A DNA stretch of 18,867 nucleotides from Pinguiococcus pyrenoidosus (lineage: Eukaryota; Sar; Pinguiophyceae; Pinguiochrysidales; Pinguiochrysidaceae): assembly GCA_019677205.1 (NCBI GenBank), contig JAAMXY010000119.1:1-18867 (forward strand), read 5' to 3'. Of this stretch, positions 8,802 through 16,378 are shown one piece after another; the stretch's first letter is position 1, and each line of letters starts with the position of its first letter. The notes below the pieces were generated by a model. That model searched no databases, had not been told where the DNA came from, and saw nothing but the letters and a program-made list of their open reading frames with translations. A program made the position numbers and the translations under genes.

Positions 8802-10347
8802 ATGCCGAAGGGTGCGGAGGCGGCGAAGTCGCCGCTTTCGGTGATTCCGTGTGGCAACGGCAGCCGGGTCGTGGCTGCACAGGCCCTCTGGCTGGCCCTC
8901 AGCGTCATCCTGTTCTCCGGTGGCCTCCTTGCGGTCAGCTTTTTCCCACCCACGCATGACTGTAGTCCGGCCGCCACCGAGGAGGACTTGGCCTACCAAA
9001 AATGCAGCAACCATGGCATCTATGACACCTTGGGGAGCACGTGTCTCTGCTTCGATTGCTTTGAAGGAGACTCCTGCGAGACCGCGATCCCCGCGAATAG
9101 CACGGACTGCGTCATCGACGCTGCCGGAGGCAATCCCAACATCTTCGAAGAGTACTGGGTTGCCCACCCCGAGGCCGGCTTGACCATTCTCCCAAGCGAG
9201 CACATCGGCTACGGTGACAAGCTTGGATGCGACAAGCTTGCCTTGGAGAACGGAGGCTTCCGTGTGCCCGAAAGCATCGCGCTGGAGTCGCGCTGCGACC
9301 TGCTGGCCGAAGCGATCCGCCAGCTGCACAAGGAGGTCGGCAACGCAGATGCAGACGAGTGGCACATCGTCCCCGGCGTGGGCTCCTCCGAGCTCATCGA
9401 CGCCGCGCTCTTCGCCTGGGGCAGGGAATTGCAAAGCCAAGACACGATCCGCGTCACGAGTAAACCACCGTACTACAATGGCTACCCGTCGGCGGTCAGC
9501 TTCTTCCAAGGTTTGGCAAAGTTTGAATGGGTGCAGGCCGAGGACCTCGGCGCGTCCGGGCAGGGACACCAGGCCATCGAGTTCATCACCTCGCCCAACA
9601 ACCCAGACGGCGTGATCCGATCGCAGAGTGTGCCCAATAGCCTCCCAGTCTTCGACTTTGCGTACCAGTGGCCGCATTTCACTGGAGTCAGCAAGTCCTT
9701 GCTAGATCAAGTCGCGAGCTCCAATGGCATCGCGCTCTTCACCCTGTCAAAGGTGTCCGGCCACGCCGGAACCCGAATAGGATGGGCGATGACCCAAAGC
9801 CAGTCTCTCGCGGAAAGCGTTCACGACTACGTAGGGACCAGTGGCGCGATTCCCCGGGAGTCGCAGCATCGCGCGCTGAAGATATTGAAGCACATGAGCA
9901 CGACAGACTACGAAATCCTGCGGCTTGCGAGGAGGGAGATGCAAAGCCGGTGGGAGCAGCTCACGGATATTTTCAAGGACTCCAAGTGCTTCTCTGTGCA
10001 AGCCCGAGGGGCCGCCGTGCTTGACGAGTACACGAAGGAGACCGCGCTGCCATCCCCGGCATATCTGTGGCTGTCGTGCCCATCGTTTGGCGTCGGAAGC
10101 ACATGCTTTGACTTCTTCCTGAGCCGGGGAGTGAAAGGCAAGCCGGGTGAGCTATTCGGTGCGGAAACGGGCAAGTATGTCCGCTTCCAGCTGCTCATGC
10201 GAGGTGAGACGCTCGGCTGCGAATCAAAAACTTGCGCCGGGTTTCTGATGCCATGGTTGCGCCCGCTCTTGTCTTGCTTCCTTAGGACAAACGTTCGAGA
10301 TCCTCGCGGAGAAGCTGCGAAGCTTAGACCTCAACGATTGCCCATGA
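8802..10347 (+). CDS. Membrane-anchored EGF-alliinase (PLP-dependent C-S lyase/aminotransferase-like)
   Basis: Exons are 8802-10203 and 10286-10347, giving 487 residues. ATG 8802 is the first Met in a frame that is open further upstream. Residues 27-49 form one membrane anchor (ALWLALSVILFSGGLLAVSFF). An EGF-like module typical of alliinase N-termini follows (C68, C81, C83, C86, C92; pattern CSNHG...CLCFDCFEGDSC). The fold-type I PLP domain has KPPYY at 221-225, SPNNPDG at 264-270, FDFAYQWPHF with D285 and Y288, and the Schiff-base lysine K317 in TLSKVSGHAGTRIGW. R461 in KYVRF fits the substrate carboxylate-binding arginine. Splicing replaces a read-through tail with FEILAEKLRSLDLNDCP, the expected family C-terminus. 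Alliinases cleave S-alkyl cysteine sulfoxides; relatives of the TAA1 group are tryptophan aminotransferases, so the exact reaction is open. The disulfide-rich module implies that the catalytic part faces the secretory lumen or outside. Confidence 0.9.
10204..10285 (+). other. Intron of the alliinase gene (82 bp)
   Basis: The donor is G|GTGAGA and the acceptor CTTCCTTAG|GA, phase 1. It contains no in-frame stop, so retention would give a longer protein with an unrelated C-terminus. Removing it restores the family-typical C-terminal helix, which is strong evidence for splicing. Confidence 0.9.
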
Positions 10348-10525
10348 ATCGCGCATGTTGATAACCATGGGCGTCTCCATTTCACCGGCTAGGTTGCCTA
10401 GCTTAGCCCGCCACAAAAGACCACCGCCTTGCCGTAGAATTTCCTGTTGTTTGGTTTTGGCCAACATGTGTACATACGAGAGAGCAGGTGCAAAGCTGAT
10501 GGTAGAAAGCATCGAGAAGAAGAAA

Positions 10526-10563
10526 CGAAGACGGAAGGCTTCTACGAAGACGGAAGGCTTCTA
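10526..10563. repeat. Perfect 19 bp tandem duplication ending at the kelch stop codon
   Basis: cgaagacggaaggcttcta occurs twice head to tail (10526-10544 and 10545-10563). The last three bases of the second copy are the complement of the TAG stop of the minus-strand kelch gene. Confidence 0.9.
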
Positions 10564-12722
10564 CTGCATGCTGTGCTCAGAGGGCTCATTGCTGGTCTCC
10601 CCATAAAGGGCCTTGACGAGGCCCTCAAAGGCGCGCGTATCCGCCACAAACACCTCACCGCAAAAGCTCGTTCCGTCGAAGCCACCGTACATCAGCATAC
10701 GGCTTGTAGATTCTCCAGGACTGATGGTCAGGCTGTGAGCATTCCTCCCTTGCGCAGGGACGTGACTCTCACCACCGTGGCTCGGCTGTTGTTCCAGCCC
10801 CGGGTGAGGGATGCTGGCGAAGTTCTCGCCGACTAATCGCCACCCGGAGCGCAGATCGAGGACGTACATGTCGTCTAGAAACGCTTCCTCTACCGCCACT
10901 TGCATTGTCTCGTCCTCAACTTGCATACCTCCCTCGCTTGGTGGGCCAGGTCCTTCGTATGAACGGTCATCTCGTTCAGCTTCCCCGTGCGCTGGATGGC
11001 TCCCATCATACACACTGGCCCCGACCTCATCATCTCGACCGTCACGAAGCTCTGGCTTCGCCTGCCCGGACACAGAGCGTTCATTCTCCATGCGAAGGCC
11101 GTCGTCCACCTGGTCGTCTTCATCCACATCAATCTGCCCACCCACGCTGTCGACATCCATGCCATCCTCAGTGGCCTCAAGAGCTGCCTGGATCGCGCCC
11201 ATATCCATCTTCTCCTCTCCTTCCTCCTCTTCCTCTGCTGCAGCTTCTTCGGCAGAGACGTCGGCAGCTTCCTCTTCGTCCTTTGGAGCTGCTGAATCTA
11301 CGAGAACTTCGCGGAGACCGAAGCCTCCGTGCAGGACAAAGCGAGGCAACCCATCCGGACCGGGTGTGGGCAAGGCCACCAAAGCGGGAAGCGATCGAGG
11401 AGACGGAAAGAGGGCGTCGTCTTCCGCTGCGGCCTCGCTGTTGTGGCCGACCCTTCGGTTCCTTTCCTCTCCACCGTCGCCGTCGCCGGCGCAACCTCTC
11501 AAGCTTAGCAGTGGCGCCGGAGTTGCCGTGAAATCCACTTGCGACCAGTTTGCAAGGAAGCACTGCTCAGGCTCTGCGTTGGATGTGAGGTCCGCCGGCT
11601 CGACACCATCCCAACCCGTGCGCAGAAGCCCCCAGGCAGATTCGAGGACCCAAACGTCGTTCAAGGCCTGCAGAGCCGCTTCCTCGTCGGCGCTCTCACC
11701 CGTCCCGAGGTAGCCCGTGCCCCCAAAGAGAACGACACCACCGTGCCCGCTTCGGATCTGCTCGCAGACATGCGAGCATCTTGCCGACGGCCGCGCGGCC
11801 ATCGCCTCGATCCGCATCCACCTCCCAGCTCCATGCGCTCTTGGGGCCTGGGGCGTAGCATCGCGCTTGGCGAAGAGCCACAGCCAAGCGTCGCCCAGAA
11901 GGCTACCGTCCTGGCCCTCGCCGCCATGCACAAAAATACTGCCTTCGCCAGTCGTCTCCGGCGGGGCACTCCACGGGGCAGCACACAGAGCACAATTGGT
12001 TCTCGGAGGAGGCGCCGCGCCTAGGCCGGGCCGGCCAGCGTCTCGACTGACTCTTCGCCATCTTCTGTCATGCTTGCCCGCTCTCCTCGCGCCATCGCGG
12101 AGCATCCAGAGATCCTGCTCCGGCCCAAGATGGGGTTCAGGATTGATGCCGTCCACGTGCCACTGGGTTGCCATGCAACAACTCACCGCCGAGAACTCGC
12201 CGCTCTCCACGTCGGTGCCTCCAAACACAAAGAGGCCCTGCTGGCTCGGCACGTAGCAGCCACGGCCCATGACCAGCCCCGCCGGGCTGTCGCCGCTACG
12301 AACCTGCAACGCAGAAGCTGCTGAGGCGCCCTGAGCACATGCCGCCACTGCCGCCACTGCCTCCGAGCCTCACCTCCAATTGCTCCCAGGCTCCCACGCC
12401 TCTTCGGGGGTCGTACAGCCACAGATCCGAGTGGACAGCGGCGCTGTAGCCCCCGTAAACCAGCACGCGGCCGCCCAGGGCCGTGCTGCAGCCTGGGGGA
12501 ACTGGGGTGAGGCAGCTGTCCCAGCGGAAAGTTGCAGCAGGGCAGCACACCTGCCACTGCGCCGGCTCTGGCGGGCGGCCAAGAGCGCTCCCCCCTCCGT
12601 CGCTCCACGCGTCTCCAGAGCTTCGAGTGGACTGGCGGATGGGGGGCGGCAGGATGCTCGGCAGGGCTGGCAGGGGCGTCGGCTGCGCTCGAGCCTCGGT
12701 TCTTCTTCTTCTTGCGCGGCAT
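10561..12722 (-). CDS. Kelch-repeat (beta-propeller) protein with a long acidic insertion
   Basis: The last exon, 12303-10561, encodes 580 residues. The preceding exon runs from 12374 back to about 12556 or 12565, joined by a 70 bp intron. An N-terminal exon is proposed at 12722-12609, starting MPRKKKKNRGSS. Kelch strands are plain: RVLVYGGYSAAVHSDLWLYD, GLFVFGGTDVESGEF...LWML, SIFVHGGEGQDGSLLGDAWL, GVVLFGGTGYLGTG...NDVWVL, RFVLHGGFG, DDMYVLDLRSGWRLVG and RMLMYGGFDGTSFCGEVFVA. This suggests six or seven blades, a scaffold for protein-protein contacts. Between the RFVLHGGFG and DDMYVLDL blades sits a ~150-residue acidic, disordered insert (EEAAAEEEEEGEEKMDMG, VDVDEDDQVDDG-like). The Lys-rich start and this insert resemble nuclear or ribosome-associated kelch proteins only in general style. 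The N-terminal join (intron ~43-52 bp, weak donor CGC|GTGGAG) is uncertain; a sequence error could also cause the frame change. Confidence 0.8.
12304..12373 (-). other. Intron of the kelch gene (70 bp)
   Basis: The minus-strand donor is GAG|GTGAGG and the acceptor TTGCAG|GTT, phase 0. Splicing joins WEQLE to VRSGDSPAGLVMG and links the first propeller blade to the rest of the protein in one frame. Confidence 0.85.
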
Positions 12723-12987
12723 CTTGCGAGGAGGCCGGAGCGACTGATGGCCAAGGGCCGCGAGAGAAGATGCGGCGTTCGGCGATTTTTGGAGAAGCGC
12801 GGCGAGGCGGGAGATCCGTCTGTCACGGGCGCGCAGGCGGGCACTTGGGCGCCGCGACGTCACTGGGAACAGATAGGCTGTTGATATGCACTCACACGAC
12901 TTTGCCATCGCCATCGCCAGCGCACAGGCGGCGCCGCATCGGACGACGCTGATACATCTCAAGTCCCACATGCGCCTCGATCGGCCC

Positions 12988-13774
12988 TCAGCAGCACCAC
13001 ACACAGCCGAAGCAGGCGTTCTTCTTCCACTCGGTACGCTCGTCCAGCGTGGCTGTCGGGACTCTTGTCGTCTCACTCGAGCTAATCTCCACTGTGCCGC
13101 TCGTCTTCAGCTGATTGAGGATCTCCACCCACTTCTCCGCGTTCTGTGTGGCAAGACGACCCGCGTCCTGATGAGCTCCGCAGGTTGGGCGGCTTGGTGC
13201 TTCCGCGGCGTGTCGATGCTTGCACGAACCTTTCTACTTGGCGCCTTCAAGGTGTATATCCTTGACTTCAGCTCGATGGTGAAGAGCGTCCCATCGTTGT
13301 CGGGATCGTCGGCATTTTCTGGCAACAGGGTGATCTCCCCGACCTGGAGTGAGATCGCAACGTCCACCAAATGAGGCCGAGGCAGTCACCTCTACGAACG
13401 GACCGCCTCTACGAGGCTTGGCTTTCGCTTTCGCTTCCACTGCACGGGCGTCCTACCTGCGGCAGATTGAGCGCTGCTAGCAGCTTGGTCATCTTCCGGC
13501 TCTTGTAGTATGTTAAGAAGCAGCCATTGGTCTCGAACCATCTCTGAGGCAATAGCAAAGCGTCAGAAGCGCGTGTTCGGCAACTCATCCGAAGCCAGCG
13601 GCGGCGGAGACGCATCGCACTACGCCGCGGTCTCCTCCCCATCCGCTGCCTCACCTTCTGCCATCGCATGTCCTTTGTTCGCTTGTGCAAGTACCCCTGA
13701 ATGTGCACCACATCCTCCGTCATCGGCACATACGCCTCCGTGGACTCGCTGCGAACGGTGCCTTGCGTCGCCAT
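12988..13774 (-). CDS. Small PH-domain protein with a Cys-rich C-terminus, four exons
   Basis: Exons are 13774-13655, 13543-13457, 13343-13230 and 13143-12988; the spliced product is 158 residues. It is essentially one pleckstrin-homology domain (residues ~24-120) plus a short tail. Signature parts are split across exons: VVHIQGYLHKRTKDMRWQK, then RWFETNGCFLTYYKSRKMTK, then LFTIELKSRIYTLKAPSRK, then NAEKWVEILNQLK. PH domains bind phosphoinositides or proteins at membranes. The K/R-rich beta1-beta2 region (residues 30-56: KRTK...KRW...KSRK) fits phosphoinositide binding. The protein ends in NACFGCVWCC, a cluster of four cysteines that could be palmitoylated and add a second membrane contact (inference). 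Start ATG 13774-13772 was chosen because the frame further up has no ATG. Its stop lies 265 bp upstream of the kelch start on the same strand. Confidence 0.9.
13144..13229 (-). other. Intron 3 of the PH-domain gene (86 bp)
   Basis: The donor is AAG|GTTCGT and the acceptor CACACAG|AAC, phase 0. It joins TLKAPSRK to NAEKWVEIL, giving the usual end of a PH domain. The donor is the weakest of the three; an alternative GC donor 18 bp upstream would drop APSRK and one more residue. Confidence 0.75.
13344..13456 (-). other. Intron 2 of the PH-domain gene (113 bp)
   Basis: The donor is CAG|GTAGGA and the acceptor CACTCCAG|GTC, phase 0. It joins AALNLPQ to VGEITLLPE. Confidence 0.85.
13544..13654 (-). 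other. Intron 1 of the PH-domain gene (111 bp)
   Basis: The donor is AAG|GTGAGG and the acceptor TTGCCTCAG|AGA, phase 0, with a cttctgac branch-like motif. It joins RWQK to RWFETNG, giving the classic WQKRWF core of PH domains. Confidence 0.9.
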
Positions 13775-14217
13775 GTCCAGATTTTTACAGCCTTGGTGAT
13801 CCACACAGTACCCTCAGCCTGAGAGTCGCGCCTCGGACAGCCTTCTTCGGCCACCGGAAGCAGGCAAGGTGGCGGGTCGACTTCGCCTCAATCCACGGCC
13901 GCAGTCGAAGGGTTTGTGGCCACCAGCACGCTTGCGCCTCAGGACGCGAGACAGGTTGGCCGCACCCACGCCAGCGGAAAATCTCAAAGAGACGTGTGGG
14001 GAGGTTGAAGGAGGCCAAGGCGACGTCCGCAGCGGAGAAATGGACGCGGAACGCCCGAGAGGGATGGCGCTACGCCGCGAAGCTTTTTGCGTCTGCTGTG
14101 CTGCTGCATAGCGTAGAAGCCGCCATGTCTGACAACGAACTCTTGTGGCTGTGGCACAGCCTATCGAAGCGGCCGAGAATCCTCGACTTCACTTTGGAGC
14201 TGCCACATGATTGGCTT

Positions 14218-14355
14218 CTCACAATTTTTGAATAAATTCAAAACAGCAGAGATCATTATCGAATCGATGAGAAATTTTCAGAGTGTTCCAACGCTATAAT
14301 TAATAAGTTGTGTTTAGTTTTAACAAAATTAATATATAAAAATTTATTCTCAGAT
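14218..14355. promoter_or_regulatory. AT-rich island with a TATATAAAA element
   Basis: About 140 bp of AT-rich sequence stands out sharply from the GC-rich flanks. It includes a perfect TATA-like element on the + strand (TATATAAAAA at 14333-14342), ~370 bp before the ATG at 14713. A promoter role for the + gene, and perhaps for the PH gene on the other strand, is inferred. Confidence 0.4.
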
Positions 14356-14459
14356 TCTCAGGACCTATCGGTTCCGTGTTCGAAACCGTCTGAAACCGTT
14401 GCCCGCTCTCTTTCCCGGAAGGATGATCTTAACAACCCTTTCCCGCCCCCCATTGCTTC

Positions 14460-14513
14460 ATCACTTCCATCTGTCCCATCACTTCCATCTGTCCCATCCT
14501 TGGTCTCTGTCCC
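14460..14513. repeat. Three tandem 18 bp units upstream of the methionine-salvage gene
   Basis: atcacttccatctgtccc occurs twice perfectly (14460-14477, 14478-14495), followed by a diverged third unit atccttggtctctgtccc (14496-14513). It lies in the likely 5' UTR or promoter of the + gene. Confidence 0.85.
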
Positions 14514-14712
14514 GAATCTTGGATGCATTGCTACACTGAATACACGTCACAGTCTTCGCCGGCTTCAAGGCGTCCACGCCACTTTCCAGCCGCAGCGCCG
14601 CCTGACTTGCTCCTTCTCTTCGCTTTCCATCTTGCCTGAGGCAAGAAGGCTCCAGGCAGGTGATCTGGACCGAGAGAGGCCGGCGGAAGACGTCGGAAGG
14701 CTATAGGGCAGC

Positions 14713-16233
14713 ATGAGCAATGGCACCCCTCGTTTCGGCGTGGACGTGGGCCAGGCGAAAACGCTGGTAGCGGAGCTGTGCCGCCACTTCTACGACCAGG
14801 GCTGGGTCAGCGGCACTGGGGGCGGCATCAGCATCCGGGCGGACCCGGATCAGATCGTGATGGCGCCCAGCGGCGTCCAGAAGGAGCGCATGCAGGAGGA
14901 CGACATGTTCGTGCTGGCTGCGGATGGCGCTGTCTTGGAGACTCCGACGGCCAAGCCGTATCCGCAGAAGCCTCCCAAGCTCAGCGAGTGCTCTCCGCTC
15001 TTCATGGCCGCCTATGAGCTGCGCGGCGCCGGCGCGGTGCTCCACTCGCACGCGCCGGAGACCGTCATGGCGACGCTGCTCGCGGGATCGGCCTCCGAGT
15101 TCCGCTGCACCCAGCTGGAGATGATCAAGGGCATCAAGGGACACGGCTTCTATGACACCCTGGTCGTCCCCATCATCGAGAACACGGCGCGGGAGTGCCA
15201 GCTCACCGACCGCCTGCGCGCGGCGATTGAGGAGTATCCATCAACCTACGCGGTCCTGGTGCGGCGCCATGGCGTCTACGTGTGGGGCGACAACTGGATC
15301 CAAGCGAAGACGCACGCGGAATGCTACCACTACCTCTTCCAGATCGCCACGAGGATGACGAGCATGAAGATCGATCCGGCCTTCCCCGCTCTTGTGCCGC
15401 CGCCGGAAGAACTGGAGGGGCACGTGGAGCCGCCGGCGAAGCGCGCGAAGACGGCCGGAGACGGCGTGAATGGAAATGGTCATGCAGCCAGCCCCAAGGC
15501 GAAGGTGGTCTTGCTCGACATCGAGGGAACCACCACGCCCATCTCCTTCGTTGCGGAGACGCTCTTCCCGCTGGCGCTCTCCAGGTTTGGCAGCTTCTTG
15601 GGGGACCGCTGGGGAGACGCCAAGGTGCGCGCAGCGGCGCAGGCGCTTTACGAGGCCTGCAAGGCTGCGAATCAGGAGGGCGCCTTCGTCGAGGCGCCCC
15701 CCAAGGATGCCGGTGCGGCGCAAGTCGCGGCATTCGCCAAGGCCCTTTTCCCCCAGGTGGAGGAGTGGACGCGCGAGAACCTGAAGGTGCCGGCCTGGAA
15801 GACCATGCAAGGGCTGATCTGGGACGAGTGCTACGCCGAGGGGACCTTGAAGGCGCCCGTGTATGATGACGTCCCTCTGGCAATGGCAGCATGGATAAAG
15901 GCGAGGCAACGGGTCTGCATCTACAGCTCGGGGACAAGACAAGCGCAGCGGCTGTTATTCCAACACTCCAGCCGAGGCGACCTCCGGCCCTACATCTCCG
16001 CCTACTTCGACCTCACAAGCGGCTCGAAACGATCCCGCGAAAGCTACGCGGAGATCGCGCTGAGCCTTGGAGTTGATCCGCAGGACGTCCACTTCGTCAC
16101 GGACGTCTTTGAGGAAGCCGAGGCCGCCACCGCCGCGGGGATGACGGTGACGATCAGCGTTCGGGAGGGCAACAAACCTCTGCCTGCCGATCATGGGTTC
16201 TCTACAAGCTCAAGCTTCACGGACATCGTGTAG
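14713..16233 (+). CDS. DEP1: Bifunctional methylthioribulose-1-phosphate dehydratase / enolase-phosphatase (MtnB-MtnC fusion, plant DEP1 type)
   Basis: This 506-residue intronless protein performs two steps of the methionine (methylthioadenosine) salvage pathway, normally in the cytosol. The first is dehydration of 5-methylthioribulose-1-phosphate. The second is enolisation and dephosphorylation to the acireductone. Residues ~12-222 are a class II aldolase-type dehydratase: zinc ligands H111 and H113 in VLHSHAPE and H186 in RRHGVYVWG, catalytic E136 in LEMIKGIKGHG, and the GTGGGISIR loop at 34-42. Residues ~263-506 are a HAD-type phosphatase: D269 and E271 in LLDIEGTTTP, SSG at 405-407 in IYSSGTRQ, K439 in TSGSK and D464 in FVTDVFEEAEAA. 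The linker at ~230-262 is Pro/Gly/Asn-rich with PPAKRAK. Length and domain order match the plant fusion; bacteria and animals usually encode the two parts separately. All key residues are present, so both activities are expected. Confidence 0.95.
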   Translation: MSNGTPRFGVDVGQAKTLVAELCRHFYDQGWVSGTGGGISIRADPDQIVMAPSGVQKERMQEDDMFVLAADGAVLETPTAKPYPQKPPKLSECSPLFMAAYELRGAGAVLHSHAPETVMATLLAGSASEFRCTQLEMIKGIKGHGFYDTLVVPIIENTARECQLTDRLRAAIEEYPSTYAVLVRRHGVYVWGDNWIQAKTHAECYHYLFQIATRMTSMKIDPAFPALVPPPEELEGHVEPPAKRAKTAGDGVNGNGHAASPKAKVVLLDIEGTTTPISFVAETLFPLALSRFGSFLGDRWGDAKVRAAAQALYEACKAANQEGAFVEAPPKDAGAAQVAAFAKALFPQVEEWTRENLKVPAWKTMQGLIWDECYAEGTLKAPVYDDVPLAMAAWIKARQRVCIYSSGTRQAQRLLFQHSSRGDLRPYISAYFDLTSGSKRSRESYAEIALSLGVDPQDVHFVTDVFEEAEAATAAGMTVTISVREGNKPLPADHGFSTSSSFTDIV

Positions 16234-16378
16234 TTGGTGGGTCCGTGTCTTCGCTGCCAAAAGCATTGCCGTTCAGTTGTACGCCACAAAAACACTGACG
16301 GCTCCGTATCTCTCCAAAATGAGCTAAAATCTACTTCCAAGCGGGAGCATCTCCCTTCGTTGTCTCCTTCTCTTCGAG

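Larger units (their letters stand above)
13775..14712. other. 0.9 kb divergent spacer between PH and methionine-salvage genes
   Basis: No gene is convincing here; short open frames on both strands lack family resemblance and start context. The stretch contains an AT-rich island at 14218-14355 and an 18 bp tandem repeat at 14460-14513. It probably holds promoters and 5' UTRs of both flanking genes. Confidence 0.55.

Noticed and set aside
8292-9677. Long minus-strand open frame (461 codons) opposite the alliinase gene
   Set aside because: The opposite strand encodes an unmistakable alliinase domain over the same bases. The antisense product shows no recognisable domain.
14355-14400. tRNA-like B-box (gttcgaaaccg)
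   Set aside because: No matching A-box, acceptor stem or cloverleaf can be built around it.
8802-16233. A sulfur-metabolism gene cluster formed by the alliinase and methionine-salvage genes
   Set aside because: They are 4.4 kb apart with kelch and PH genes between them on the other strand. Nothing indicates shared regulation.
16308-16330. Minus-strand TAGCTCATTTTGG, also leader-like
   Set aside because: It carries an insertion relative to the leader and lies in a convergent 3' region, not upstream of a gene.
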